From assembly GCF_003574965.1 (NCBI RefSeq), contig NZ_CP032317.1, forward strand, positions 496,001 to 560,000: a DNA stretch of 64,000 bases. Direction: 5' to 3'. This document shows positions 1 to 9,269 of this stretch, in pieces. Below the pieces are notes generated by a model. It saw nothing but the letters and a program-made list of their open reading frames with translations. It searched no databases and was not told where the DNA came from. Source of the stretch: Hymenobacter oligotrophus. Lineage in GTDB: Bacteria; Bacteroidota; Bacteroidia; Cytophagales; Hymenobacteraceae. Numbering within the stretch: the first letter of the stretch is position 1; each line of letters starts with the position of its first letter. The position numbers were made by a program, and so were the translations under genes.

Positions 1-1803
1 TTCGGGCTTCGGAAAGTCAGCCTCCGTGCAATCAACGCATTCGAGTTGGCTGCCGCGCAAGCGGTACAGGTGCTTCGATACATCGTCGGGGCGCTTGTCG
101 CTGAGGAAGTTATAATCGTCGAGCAGATAAGCGAAAGCCGGCGTGATGCGGAATTGCTTGTTGCGCGGCAAGCGCAGGGTAACATCGAGCTCTTGGGCGC
201 GGAAAATGGCACCCGGGCGGAACGAGAAGCGGTTGTCGAGTACCACGCTGGAGTCGCGGAGCACGGCGCGGTAGGCAATGGAGTTGCGGGCCGTGTTGGT
301 GGCATCCTCGAAGGTGCGGCCGTGGGCGCGCACTTCTTGCGTGAAGGCAATTACGTTGCCGCTATCGGCAGCCGCGAAGATGATTTCGGGCTGCATGTCC
401 CAGTCGTAATCGAGGCGGCGCGCGTCGAGCGTAACGGTGTTGCCCGGCAGGGCTCCTAGGTTGCGGGTGCTCGTGTAGCTGCCTTCCTCCTGAAACTCCT
501 GCGAGGTACGAACCCCGCCGGCAATCGAGCCCACGATGCCCAGCATCCAGAGGCCCAGCAAAATCAGCGTAAGCGTGCGGCCCAGCAGCCAGCGGCGCAT
601 CAGCAAGCCAATACCCGAGAACAGGAGCAGCAACACCGGAATGCCCGCGGCCAGAAAACCGCTAACCACAAACCACCACGGCACACCCGCCAATACGGCG
701 TAGGCCGGGCCGTTGCCCAACTGAATGTTCTGCGACTCGGGCAGCAGGCCCACGGCCACGCCGGCCACAATCAGCAGGCCCATAAGCAGGCCAAAGCCAG
801 CCAGAATAAACATGAAGCCTACAAACACGCGTACTACCGTGCCGAGCACCCGGGCCACCGGCCGAACGCCGCGCCCCACCTCTTCGATAAACGCACCTAC
901 CGGACGATTACTGACTGGCGTAGTGCCTTGGTTGCGCAGGCTTTGCTCGAGGCCCGAGAGGGTTACGGCTTCGCCGCGCATTTGCGCCTTCTGGGATAGG
1001 GTGCGCGCAGGCGGCACCACCATCCACAGAATCAGGTACAGCAGCAGGCCCGTGCCCCCCAAGAAGATGCTCAGCACGAACACGATGCGCAGAATGGCTA
1101 CCTCGATGCCCATGTAGGCGGCCAAACCCGCGGCCACACCGCCGATTGAGCCGTTGTCGGTGTCGCGGAATAGTTTGCGCGTCACGTCGTCGTCGGGCAT
1201 GGGGCGGTCGTCGAAGCGCTTGGGCAGCGCAATCCAGAGCACCACGTAGGTGAGCAGGCTGATGGCCGGCAGGGCACCCACAAAGTCGCCGATAACGGGC
1301 GAAAACAGCGTGCCGATGAAGATCAGGCGCACCCACAGCGGGTTGAGGTTAAAGTAGCGTGCCAAGCCGGCGGCCACGCCCGCCACGCGGCGGTTGGTCA
1401 TGTCGCGGTACAGGCGGCGGGGTTCCTCTACCACCGTGGCAGCAGGGGCCGCGGCCGTGGCGGTGCCGGCGTAGGCGCCGCCACCTAGGGGCTGGCCGTA
1501 GCTGGCGGTGTCGGCAGCGTCGTCGTCGTCGAGCTGGCCGTCCTGCTGAAAGTCCTGTACGCGGCCCATTTTAGCTACCACAGCGTCCACGTCTTCGAAC
1601 GTGATAACCTGTTTGGTGCTGGAGAGGCGGGCGGCAAAGATTTCGGCAATGCGGCCTTCGATGTCGGCCACGATTTCCTCGTGTCCGCGGTAGGTGCTGA
1701 AGTACGCTTTCACGTCCTGCAGGTAGCGCTGGAGTACTTCGTAGCCATCTTCCTCAATGTGGAAGATCAGGCCCTGCAGATTGATGCTGATATTCTTTTT
1801 CAT
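1..1803 (-). CDS. PspC-domain membrane protein, 3' end cut by window edge
   Basis: The frame is open from an ATG at 1803 down to base 1 (601 codons, no stop), so the C-terminus lies outside the window. After a ~120-residue cytoplasmic-looking start rich in acidic residues come two PspC domains (about residues 130-195 and 209-265), each with the VAGVAAGLA or IGGVAAGLA motif followed by hydrophobic helices. Three more membrane segments follow, then a soluble domain with beta-rich, DUF-like character. PspC proteins sense or relieve envelope stress. The gene is 29 bp downstream of a PadR regulator on the same strand, the usual PadR-PspC pairing, and is probably co-transcribed with it. Function beyond the family is inferred. 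Confidence 0.88.
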   Translation of the reverse strand, partial: MKKNISINLQGLIFHIEEDGYEVLQRYLQDVKAYFSTYRGHEEIVADIEGRIAEIFAARLSSTKQVITFEDVDAVVAKMGRVQDFQQDGQLDDDDAADTASYGQPLGGGAYAGTATAAAPAATVVEEPRRLYRDMTNRRVAGVAAGLARYFNLNPLWVRLIFIGTLFSPVIGDFVGALPAISLLTYVVLWIALPKRFDDRPMPDDDVTRKLFRDTDNGSIGGVAAGLAAYMGIEVAILRIVFVLSIFLGGTGLLLYLILWMVVPPARTLSQKAQMRGEAVTLSGLEQSLRNQGTTPVSNRPVGAFIEEVGRGVRPVARVLGTVVRVFVGFMFILAGFGLLMGLLIVAGVAVGLLPESQNIQLGNGPAYAVLAGVPWWFVVSGFLAAGIPVLLLLFSGIGLLMRRWLLGRTLTLILLGLWMLGIVGSIAGGVRTSQEFQEEGSYTSTRNLGALPGNTVTLDARRLDYDWDMQPEIIFAAADSGNVIAFTQEVRAHGRTFEDATNTARNSIAYRAVLRDSSVVLDNRFSFRPGAIFRAQELDVTLRLPRNKQFRITPAFAYLLDDYNFLSDKRPDDVSKHLYRLRGSQLECVDCTEADFPKPE

Positions 1804-1832
1804 CGCAGTGCTGCAACTGTAGGGGTGGTGAG

Positions 1833-2207
1833 TCAGATGGAGGCGCCGGCGGGCGCGACGCTGGGGGAGGAGTTGCCGTTGGGCTTGGAGCGGATGATCT
1901 GGAGCGAGTCCTCAATCTCCTCCCACGTTAGGCGCAACTCGTGCAAGAACTGCTGCCCCACCTCCGTGAGGGTGTAGTACTTGCGAGGTGGGCCGCTGCT
2001 CGATTCCTTCCAGGTGTAATCGAGCAGGCCAGCGTTCTTGAGGCGCGTGAGCAGAGGGTACAGCGTGCCCTCCACCACAATCATGCGGGCTTGGGTTAGC
2101 TCCTCCAGCATATCGGAGGCATACACCTCGCCCCGCGCAATGATTTCCAGGATGCAGAATTCCAGAATGCCCTTCCGCATCTGCACTTGGGTGTTTTCGA
2201 CTTTCAT
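1833..2207 (-). CDS. PadR-family transcriptional regulator
   Basis: The 124-residue protein is a complete PadR winged-helix repressor: a first helix block ending in the KGILEFCILEII region, the characteristic EGTLYPLLTRL recognition segment near residues 47-57, a beta-wing with PPRKYYTLTE, and a C-terminal helix. Length is usual for the family. The start ATG at 2207 follows a strong promoter with no good alternative. It precedes the PspC gene with 29 bp between them. PadR members of such pairs commonly repress their own operon and respond to envelope or compound stress; the ligand cannot be told from the sequence. Confidence 0.93.
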   Translation of the reverse strand: MKVENTQVQMRKGILEFCILEIIARGEVYASDMLEELTQARMIVVEGTLYPLLTRLKNAGLLDYTWKESSSGPPRKYYTLTEVGQQFLHELRLTWEEIEDSLQIIRSKPNGNSSPSVAPAGASI

Positions 2208-2237
2208 AGGCTTTGCGGGCAGTAGTCGGTGAAGTAT

Positions 2238-2280
2238 GGTACAAATATAAAAGCAGGTACTTTGTAAAGCAAGGTACTTG
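2238..2280 (-). promoter_or_regulatory. PadR-PspC promoter with repeated operator-like boxes
   Basis: Read on the - strand, TATATTTG (2242-2249) fits the Bacteroidetes -7 box TAnnTTTG, and a TTG about 20 bp upstream fits the -33 box. Across the promoter run two near-identical direct repeats on the + strand (2250-2263 and 2266-2279, consensus AAAGCA-GGTACTT) plus a third GGTAC at 2238. The three GGTAC cores start at 2238, 2256 and 2273, spaced 18 and 17 bases. This is a likely PadR autoregulatory operator; that assignment is inferred. Confidence 0.6.
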
Positions 2281-2560
2281 GTTAAAATAATTTTTGTTTC
2301 ACGATGTTCCGTTAAAAAATGATTTGAGGCTCAGGAATTTGCGTAAGCAAGTGCAGCCGAGGGTTCAGTAGGGCGAGGGCTGCCGGTGCATGCCGCTCCC
2401 AAAAAGCACCTAGAGCGGAAACTTCTGCCGGCCGGTTGGGCTTTGGCTTGCAGCCGCTCGGTACGCGGGGCGGCAGCGGGGTTGGGCTTCCGGCGCTGCA
2501 CTATTAATAAGTAACTTGCGTTGTGAAATCCAGTTTGTAAGCTGGCGTTCTTGTTATTCT

Positions 2561-3670
2561 ATGGCACACCTTTTCCGTAGGTTTATTATTGCGTTGCTGA
2601 CTACGCCGCTGATGGGCGTGGCAGCGGCGCAGGCGCAATCTTCGCCGCCCCGCGACAACACCCCCAAATACAGCAACGACTTTCTGTCGATTGGCGTGGG
2701 CGGGCGCGCTTTGGCCATGGGCAGCACGCAGGTAAGCCTGGCCGACGACGCCACTGCTGGCTACTGGAACCCCGCCGGCCTGCTGCGCCAAAAAACCAAG
2801 TACGACGCCGTGCTGATGCACTCCGAACTATTTTCGGGCATCGTGAAGAACGATTACGCGGCTTTCTCGATGCCGCTCGACGAGCGCAGCGCCATAGGGG
2901 CCAGCATTATCCGGGTAGGCGTAGATGACATTCCGGATACCCGTGCCCTGGTAAACGAGTACAACCAGATTTCCTACGACCGCATCACGTACTTCTCGGT
3001 GGCCGATTATGGCTTGCTGCTTTCGTACGCCCGCAAGCTGGAGGCCGTGGAAGGGTTGCAACTGGGAGCCAACGCCAAAATTATTTACCGCAACGTGGGC
3101 GATTACGCCAACGCCTGGGGCTTTGGCATCGATGCCGGCGCGCAATACGAGCGCAACAACTGGCGCTTCGGCCTAATGGCACGCGACGTCACCACCACCC
3201 ACAACACCTGGAAAATCAACACCGATAAATTCCAGCCCACCATCGATACCCTGGACTTCGTGCCGAGCAACAGCACCGAGGTAACGCTGCCGCGGTTTGT
3301 GCTGGGCGTAAGCCGCTCCTTCAAGCTGCCCGGCGAGCTAACAGCCGTGGTGGCTACCGACCTCGAAATTACCACCGATGGCAAGCGCAACACGCCCATT
3401 GCCAGTAACTTCGTGAGCATTGCGCCGCATATCGGAGCCGAAATAGGCTACCGCAACCTGCTGTTTTTGCGCGGCGGCGCCACCAACGTGCAGCGGATTC
3501 AGGCTTTCAGCGGCAAGGAGGAGTGGAAGGTGCAGCCTACCCTAGGGGTGGGCGTAGCCCTGAGCGGCCTGCGCCTCGATTTGGCGTTGTCGCGCTTGGC
3601 TATTGAGCGGCTGGGCCAAAACTCGCAGGCCAACTCCATCATGGTATCGTTGGGGTACGCATTTAAATAA
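2561..3670 (+). CDS. porV: PorV/PorQ-family type IX secretion outer-membrane protein
   Basis: The 369-residue protein has a signal peptide (to about residue 26, ending AAAQAQ) and then the family hallmark GVGGRALAMGS...ADDATAGYWNPAGL, where the barrel of PorV/PorQ proteins begins. Alternating hydrophobic strands continue to the end, which finishes in an aromatic outer-membrane signature (GYAFK). In the type IX system PorV is the barrel that carries cargo to the sortase PorU. The next gene, 63 bp downstream on the same strand, is that sortase-like peptidase, which supports the role. A longer reading from a TTG at 2516 is less likely than the ATG at 2561 that starts a proper signal peptide. PorQ cannot be fully excluded. 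Confidence 0.82.
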   Translation: MAHLFRRFIIALLTTPLMGVAAAQAQSSPPRDNTPKYSNDFLSIGVGGRALAMGSTQVSLADDATAGYWNPAGLLRQKTKYDAVLMHSELFSGIVKNDYAAFSMPLDERSAIGASIIRVGVDDIPDTRALVNEYNQISYDRITYFSVADYGLLLSYARKLEAVEGLQLGANAKIIYRNVGDYANAWGFGIDAGAQYERNNWRFGLMARDVTTTHNTWKINTDKFQPTIDTLDFVPSNSTEVTLPRFVLGVSRSFKLPGELTAVVATDLEITTDGKRNTPIASNFVSIAPHIGAEIGYRNLLFLRGGATNVQRIQAFSGKEEWKVQPTLGVGVALSGLRLDLALSRLAIERLGQNSQANSIMVSLGYAFK

Positions 3671-3733
3671 ACCGCATTTGCTTGTGGCGGCTGCCCCTAG
3701 GTGCCTGCCGCCGGCTTTATCGACAGGAAGGTT

Positions 3734-6700
3734 ATGAACAACCGATACGCACCTCGCTTGTGGCGGTGGAGCATGTTGCTGGTAGTGCTGCTGGCCGGAG
3801 CGGGCCAGTTGGCGCTGGCCCAAACCCGGCAATACGGCAACGAGTGGATCGACCACAACAAGACGTATTACAAAATCAAAATCTTCAAGGACGGCCTCTA
3901 TCGGCTCGATCAGGCTTACCTCGCGCGGTTGGGCCTGAACGGCGTGGAGCCCCGGCGCCTGCAGTTGTGGCGGCGCGGGCAGGAGGTGGCCATGTACGGC
4001 GGCGGCAACCAAGCCCAGCTCGACGCCACCACGTACCTGGATTTTTACGGCCAGGCCAACGACGGCAAGCTCGACCGCGACATGTACAAAACGGCCGCCG
4101 AGCAGCCCCACCAGCTCTACAGCTTGTTTACCGATACGGCCGCGTACTTTCTTACTTGGTCGCAGGCCACCACGGGCAGGCGCATGGCCGAACCCGCAGC
4201 GGCGGCTGGGAGCACGCATGCCAACTGGTTGCAGCCGCGCCTGCTCCTCGATAACGGCAACTACCATTACGGCCAAACCGACGCCCAAATTGCGTTTATG
4301 CCTTGGGCCGACAGCGGCGAGGGCTTCCTAGGTGGCGCCATTGCCAACAGCTTCACGTACCAGATCGATGGCCTGGGCCGCCGCTCGGCGCAAGGAGCGA
4401 TGCCTTGGGTTGAGGTGCTGCTGGTAGGCGCATCGCCGGCCCCGCACAACACCCTGATTTCGGCTGTGGCCGGGGGCAACGGTGCCGAGCGCGTGCTTAC
4501 CTCTTCGCCCATTAACTACGGTCCTTATGCCGTGCGCCGGGTGCGCTACCAGCTGCAACGCAGCGACGTGGGAGCCAACGGCCGCGTGGGCATCAAAGTA
4601 GCCGTCAGCAACCCCACCACCCCCGTTACCGACCGCTTTCGGGTAGGCTACGTTCGGGTGGTGCACCCGCAAACCACTACCTGGCAAGCAGGGCAGGCCG
4701 CGCTGCAATTCCTTAACGACTCCACCCTGGCTGGTCCCGCCAGCTACCAGCTCGATAGCATTCCGGCCTCGGTAGTAGGCTACGACGTAACCGACCCCGC
4801 CAACGTGCAGCGCATTGCCGGCGTGGCCGGTTCGGGCAACGCGCGCGTGTTCACGTTTCCGGCAGCGGTGGGGCGCACCCATCAGTTGCTGCTAGCCGAT
4901 GCAAGCCAGCCCGAAGTGCCCATGCCGGCCGCGCGGGTACGGTTTCGGCCCATTTCGCCGGCGGCCCACAACTTCCTGATCGTAACCAGCGGTGCGTTGA
5001 TGCGCCCGGCAGGCAACGTGGCCAACCCCGTGCGCGAGTACGCCAACTACCGCGCCTCCAACGCGGGCGGCCGTTTCGATACGTTGGTGGTTACCAGCGA
5101 ACTGCTCTACGACCAGTTTCACTACGGCGAACGGTCGCCGCTGGCGGTGCGGCGCTTTGCGCAGTACATGCTCACCTCGGAGGTGCCCAACCGCTACCTG
5201 TTGCTGCTGGGCAAGGGCGTAATGATTACCGAAGGTTGGGGCGGCACGTTTTACCGCAAAGCCTCCACCGCCGCCCGCGCCACGTTTCCCGATCTGGTGC
5301 CGGCCAGCACGCGCGGCGGTTCGGATATTTTCTTCACGGCCGACTGGCAAAACGATTCGTATTTCCCGCGCATCCCGACGGGCCGCTTGGCCGCCCAAAC
5401 GCCCACCGATGTACTCAGCTACCTCAACAAGCTGAAAGAGCACGAAGCCCTGGGCGTTGAGCCCTGGCGCAAAAACGTGCTGCACCTAGGGGGCGGCGTT
5501 CGGCAAAACGAGTTCGACCAGTTTCATGGCTATCTGCGCCGCTACCAGGCCCGCGCCGAGGCACCGCTGTTCGGGGCCAACGTCGAGAACATCTTCCGCA
5601 GCAACGTAGGGCCTTACCCGGTGGAAGTTGACCTCGCGCCGCAGCTGAACAAAGGCGTGTCGCTGATTACATATTTCGGCCACGCCTCCAACAGCTACCT
5701 CGACCTCAACCCCAAAGACATAACCGTGGCCAGCAACGGCTACGCCAACAAAGGCAAGTACCCCGTGTTCATGGCCTTTGGCTGCGCCGTAGGCAACAAC
5801 TACACGCCTTACGGCTCCATCAGCGAATCGTGGGTGCTGGTGCCCGAAAAAGGCGCGATTGGCTTTTTGGCCGATTCGGACTTTGGCGTCGATCAGGAGC
5901 TGAACGACTACGCCGACCGCCTGTACCAGCTCATGTTCAACGATCCGCAGTGGTACGGCAAGCCGCTTTCCGTGATTCAGGTGGAAGTGAACAAGCGCCT
6001 GATGGCCATTCCGCAGTACACCAGCAGCCGCTACGCCGTGAGCATGCTGATGAACACGACCTGGCAGGGCGACCCGGCCGTGTCGTTGTTCGCGCCCCAG
6101 AAGCCCGACTACGCCGCCAACAGCGCGCAAGTGTTGCCGCTCGACCCCGGCCCCGTGTTGGCCTCGTCGCAGCGCTTCAAACTACAAATTGCCGTTAGCA
6201 ACTTCGGCAAGGTAATTTCCGATGACGTGAAGGTAACCGTGGAGCGCCAGGTGGGCAGCACCATCACGCGCACCTCCAAAACCTTTGCCTACTGGCGCAA
6301 CAACGCCGTGCTCGACTTCGAGCTTAGCAACACCGGCAACGTGTTCGGCCTGAACACCTTTACCGTGCGCCTCGACGATCCGAACGCCATCGACGAGCTC
6401 AACGAAAACAACAACTCCGTTACCACCACCTTCAACTTTTTGCAGGGCGGCTTAACGGCGCTCAATCCGCACAACTTTGCCATTGTGGGCAAGCAAAACG
6501 TGCGCCTCGTGGCCCAAAGCAACCTGCCGCAGGCCCAGCCCCGCACCTTCGAGTTTCAGCTCGATACGGTGGCCACGTTCAACTCGCCCTTCCTGCGCAA
6601 TACCTCGGTGCAAGCCACCGATGTGGTGGAGTGGCGCCCCAACTTGCCGGCGCCCACCGCCCCGCGCGACTCGGTGGTGTACTACTGGCGCGTGCGCTTT

Positions 6701-8818
6701 GGGGCCAACCAGAGCCTCGACGAAAGCTGGGCTACCAACTCGTTCCGCTACATCGGCAACAGCCCCGGCGGCTGGTCGCAAAGCCACTACGGGCAAATGG
6801 CCGCGAACGAAAAAACCGGCCTGACGCAAGCCGCGCCCTCGGGCCGCTGGGAGTTTGCCGAACGCGCGCGGCCGGTGCTGCTGAAAACCGCCGGCGGCGG
6901 GGGCGGCGGCAACACCTTCCTGCCCGGCTACGGCGTGCTCACCGATAACATCTCGACGCAAACCGACAACTGCGGCTCCATCCGCTCGGGCACGCCCAAC
7001 ATCATTGCCGCCGTGTACGATGGCCGCACGTTGGAGCAGCTGGGCAACCTAGGCGCAGGCTACCTGCTGTGTGGCCAGAACGGCGCACCGCTATACCACT
7101 TCTACGCCGATGGCGGTAACAACATCAATACGGCCAGCGGCCAAGCCAAGCTGCTGCAGTTTTTGCGCGATGTGCCTACCGGGCACTACGTGGCCCTGGT
7201 GAGCATGAACACCGTGCGCTTCGGCAGCATGGACGCCGCCCTGAAGAACGAACTGGAGGCCATGGGCTCGCGCTTGATTAAGCAGGCCCAGGACGGTGAC
7301 CCGCTGGTGATGATGCTGCGCAAGGGTTTCCCGACCCAGGCGCAAGAGCGCACCTTTGATGCCGCCAGCACCACACCGCGCCAAAATCAGGAAATAGCCC
7401 TAGGTGCCAGCGTGAACACCCGCGGCGGCAGCGGCACGGTGGTAAGCACGCGCATCGGCCCGGCTCAGCAATGGCAAACGCTCTACCACACCATCAAAAA
7501 GCAGGAGGCCGCCGATGCCTACACGCTGCGCTTGGTAGGCTACGATGCCCAAAACAACCGCACGGTGCTGGTGCCGAACGTTACCAATTTGGCTTACTCG
7601 TTGTCGGGCGTAAGCGCGCAGCAATACCCCTACCTGCAGCTCGAAGCCGTGCTGACCGACACCGTTAACCGCACGGCGCCGCAGCTTAAGCAGTGGCTGG
7701 TAACCTACACGCCGCTGCCCGAGGGCGTGGTACGCCGCGACCACCCCGCGTTGCCTGCCAATGCCTACGCCACAGCCAAGCTAAGCGCCGATGCCGCCAG
7801 CTCGGGCTTCCTCGATATTCCGGTGAAGTTTGAGAACGTATCGGCCGTGGATTTCCCGGAGCGCCTGTGGGCCAAAGCCACCGTGCGCGAAACCGCAGCC
7901 AACGGCCAAAGCAAGGAGGTAGAATTGCAGTCGACCCGCGTGCTCAAATCCGACTCGGTGGCCACTTACACGTTCCGCCTCGATGTGCGCAACTTCAAAG
8001 GCGAAGGCGCCGTGCGCATTCAGGTGAACTCGCGCCAGGTGCCCGAGCAGTACTACTTCAACAACGAGCTGAACCTGACCTTTGCTTCGCCCAACACCTC
8101 GGTGCCGCCTGTACTCGATGTGGCCTTCGACGGCGTGCACATCCTCAACGGCGACATCGTTTCGGCCCGGCCCGAAGTTCTGGTTGACGTGAAGTACGAG
8201 GACAAGCGCCGCCCCATCGACGACCCGAGCAAAGTGCAGGTGTTCCTGACGCGGCCCAACCAGGCCCCGCAGCAGGTGTCGATGACGGATGCTTCGCTGA
8301 TTCGCTTCGTGCCCGATGCGGCCTCGGGCCGTACGCGGGTGTACTACACGCCGGGCTTGCTGGCCGACGGCGTGTACAAGCTGGAGGTGCAGGCCCGCGA
8401 CATGGCCGATAACCAAGCCGGCGCCCAGCGCTACGCCGTAAATTTCGAGGTCATCAACACCTCCAGCATCACCAACATCTTCCCGTACCCGAACCCCGTT
8501 ACCAGCCGGGCGCGCTTCGTGTTTACGCTTACCGGCAGCGAGCTGCCGCGCAACATGAAGATTCAGATCCTGACCATTTCGGGCAAAGTGGTGCGCGAGA
8601 TTATGCAGGCCGAGTTGGGACCGCTGCACATCGGCAACAACGTAACCGAGTACGCCTGGGACGGCACCGATCAGTACGGCGACAAACTGGCCAACGGCAC
8701 GTACCTGTACCGCGTGGTGATGGACGACCCGCAAAACAAGTTTGAACACCGCACCACTAACCCCAAGGCGGAGCAAGCCTTTAAGAAGGGATGGGGCAAA
8801 CTGGTGCTGCTACGCTAA
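3734..8818 (+). CDS. porU: PorU-like type IX secretion sortase (C25 cysteine peptidase), unusually long
   Basis: This 1694-residue protein starts at ATG 3734, preceded by AGGAAGG; the GTG at 3701 would add 11 residues before the signal peptide (to about residue 30, ending LALAQ). A C25 gingipain-type peptidase domain lies near residues 410-770, with catalytic His650 in YFGHASNS and Cys684 in AFGCAVGN. Repeated beta-sandwich segments follow, and the C-terminus is a FlgD-like Ig domain (YPNPV..., then YAWDGTDQYGD, NGTYLYRV). PorU removes cargo sorting domains at the cell surface. Typical PorU is about 1150-1300 residues, so this looks like the longer PorU2 type. A lone PorV-like gene precedes it. 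Confidence 0.85.
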   Translation: MNNRYAPRLWRWSMLLVVLLAGAGQLALAQTRQYGNEWIDHNKTYYKIKIFKDGLYRLDQAYLARLGLNGVEPRRLQLWRRGQEVAMYGGGNQAQLDATTYLDFYGQANDGKLDRDMYKTAAEQPHQLYSLFTDTAAYFLTWSQATTGRRMAEPAAAAGSTHANWLQPRLLLDNGNYHYGQTDAQIAFMPWADSGEGFLGGAIANSFTYQIDGLGRRSAQGAMPWVEVLLVGASPAPHNTLISAVAGGNGAERVLTSSPINYGPYAVRRVRYQLQRSDVGANGRVGIKVAVSNPTTPVTDRFRVGYVRVVHPQTTTWQAGQAALQFLNDSTLAGPASYQLDSIPASVVGYDVTDPANVQRIAGVAGSGNARVFTFPAAVGRTHQLLLADASQPEVPMPAARVRFRPISPAAHNFLIVTSGALMRPAGNVANPVREYANYRASNAGGRFDTLVVTSELLYDQFHYGERSPLAVRRFAQYMLTSEVPNRYLLLLGKGVMITEGWGGTFYRKASTAARATFPDLVPASTRGGSDIFFTADWQNDSYFPRIPTGRLAAQTPTDVLSYLNKLKEHEALGVEPWRKNVLHLGGGVRQNEFDQFHGYLRRYQARAEAPLFGANVENIFRSNVGPYPVEVDLAPQLNKGVSLITYFGHASNSYLDLNPKDITVASNGYANKGKYPVFMAFGCAVGNNYTPYGSISESWVLVPEKGAIGFLADSDFGVDQELNDYADRLYQLMFNDPQWYGKPLSVIQVEVNKRLMAIPQYTSSRYAVSMLMNTTWQGDPAVSLFAPQKPDYAANSAQVLPLDPGPVLASSQRFKLQIAVSNFGKVISDDVKVTVERQVGSTITRTSKTFAYWRNNAVLDFELSNTGNVFGLNTFTVRLDDPNAIDELNENNNSVTTTFNFLQGGLTALNPHNFAIVGKQNVRLVAQSNLPQAQPRTFEFQLDTVATFNSPFLRNTSVQATDVVEWRPNLPAPTAPRDSVVYYWRVRFGANQSLDESWATNSFRYIGNSPGGWSQSHYGQMAANEKTGLTQAAPSGRWEFAERARPVLLKTAGGGGGGNTFLPGYGVLTDNISTQTDNCGSIRSGTPNIIAAVYDGRTLEQLGNLGAGYLLCGQNGAPLYHFYADGGNNINTASGQAKLLQFLRDVPTGHYVALVSMNTVRFGSMDAALKNELEAMGSRLIKQAQDGDPLVMMLRKGFPTQAQERTFDAASTTPRQNQEIALGASVNTRGGSGTVVSTRIGPAQQWQTLYHTIKKQEAADAYTLRLVGYDAQNNRTVLVPNVTNLAYSLSGVSAQQYPYLQLEAVLTDTVNRTAPQLKQWLVTYTPLPEGVVRRDHPALPANAYATAKLSADAASSGFLDIPVKFENVSAVDFPERLWAKATVRETAANGQSKEVELQSTRVLKSDSVATYTFRLDVRNFKGEGAVRIQVNSRQVPEQYYFNNELNLTFASPNTSVPPVLDVAFDGVHILNGDIVSARPEVLVDVKYEDKRRPIDDPSKVQVFLTRPNQAPQQVSMTDASLIRFVPDAASGRTRVYYTPGLLADGVYKLEVQARDMADNQAGAQRYAVNFEVINTSSITNIFPYPNPVTSRARFVFTLTGSELPRNMKIQILTISGKVVREIMQAELGPLHIGNNVTEYAWDGTDQYGDKLANGTYLYRVVMDDPQNKFEHRTTNPKAEQAFKKGWGKLVLLR

Positions 8819-8837
8819 GCCAAGCGCCAAGCAGCCC

Positions 8838-8887
8838 AAAACGCAACCGGGGCCGCGACAAACAAGTCGCGGCCCCGGTTGCGTTTT
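8838..8887 (+). terminator. Strong hairpin terminator after porU
   Basis: A perfect 22-bp stem (8838-8859 with 8866-8887) closes a 6-base loop AAACAA. It begins AAAACGC and ends GCGTTTT, so it can terminate in either direction. It starts 20 bases after the porU stop codon. Confidence 0.85.
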
Positions 8888-8949
8888 GCGGAAGGCTGTT
8901 GGAACTGCCACCTAAAGTAGCTGAGCTTAAAGAAGCACCTTCATTTAAC

Positions 8950-9195
8950 TTTCATGTCGAGCTTGTCTAGACATCTCGCGTGCTGACACCGCATGGTATT
9001 GTCATTCTGAGCCAAGCGAAGGACATTATCCCGCGCGCTGGCGCCGGATAGCATCCACTCCCCCTCTCTTCGATGTCGCGCATGGAGCGAGGTAGGGGGC
9101 CGGGGGGTGAGGTCCTGACGTGGCAAGGTCCTTCCTTCGTCAGGATGACATTGCCTTTCAACGAGATGTCTCGGCTGCGCTCGATATGACATCAT
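8950..9195. repeat. Nested inverted-repeat element (REP/MITE-like)
   Basis: Two pairs of inverted repeats are nested. The outer arms are variants of TCATGTCGAGC...GACATCTCG at about 8951-8978 and, inverted, at about 9158-9191. The inner arms are variants of TGTCATTCTGAGC...GAAGGAC near 8998-9023 and, inverted, near 9128-9152. Between them lies a GC-rich core. I recall similar TCATTCTGAG- and TCATGTCGAG-type units as dispersed repeats in Hymenobacter and relatives. A related unit (TGTCATTGCGAGC) lies at 52278. No coding potential is evident. Exact ends are uncertain. Confidence 0.6.
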
Positions 9196-9269
9196 CAGCC
9201 CCGTTCCCCGGCTGTCTTGGCTTTTCCTGTGCAAATGCACCTAGGCGCTAACTGCGTTGCCCTAGGTAG

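Noticed and set aside
3542-9240. Long open frames opposite porV, porU and other genes (for example 7781-8776 -, 11132-12010 +, 29830-30837 +)
   Set aside because: They lie fully inside confident genes and have low-complexity, Gly/Ala/Arg/His-rich translations, as expected from the antisense of GC-rich codons.
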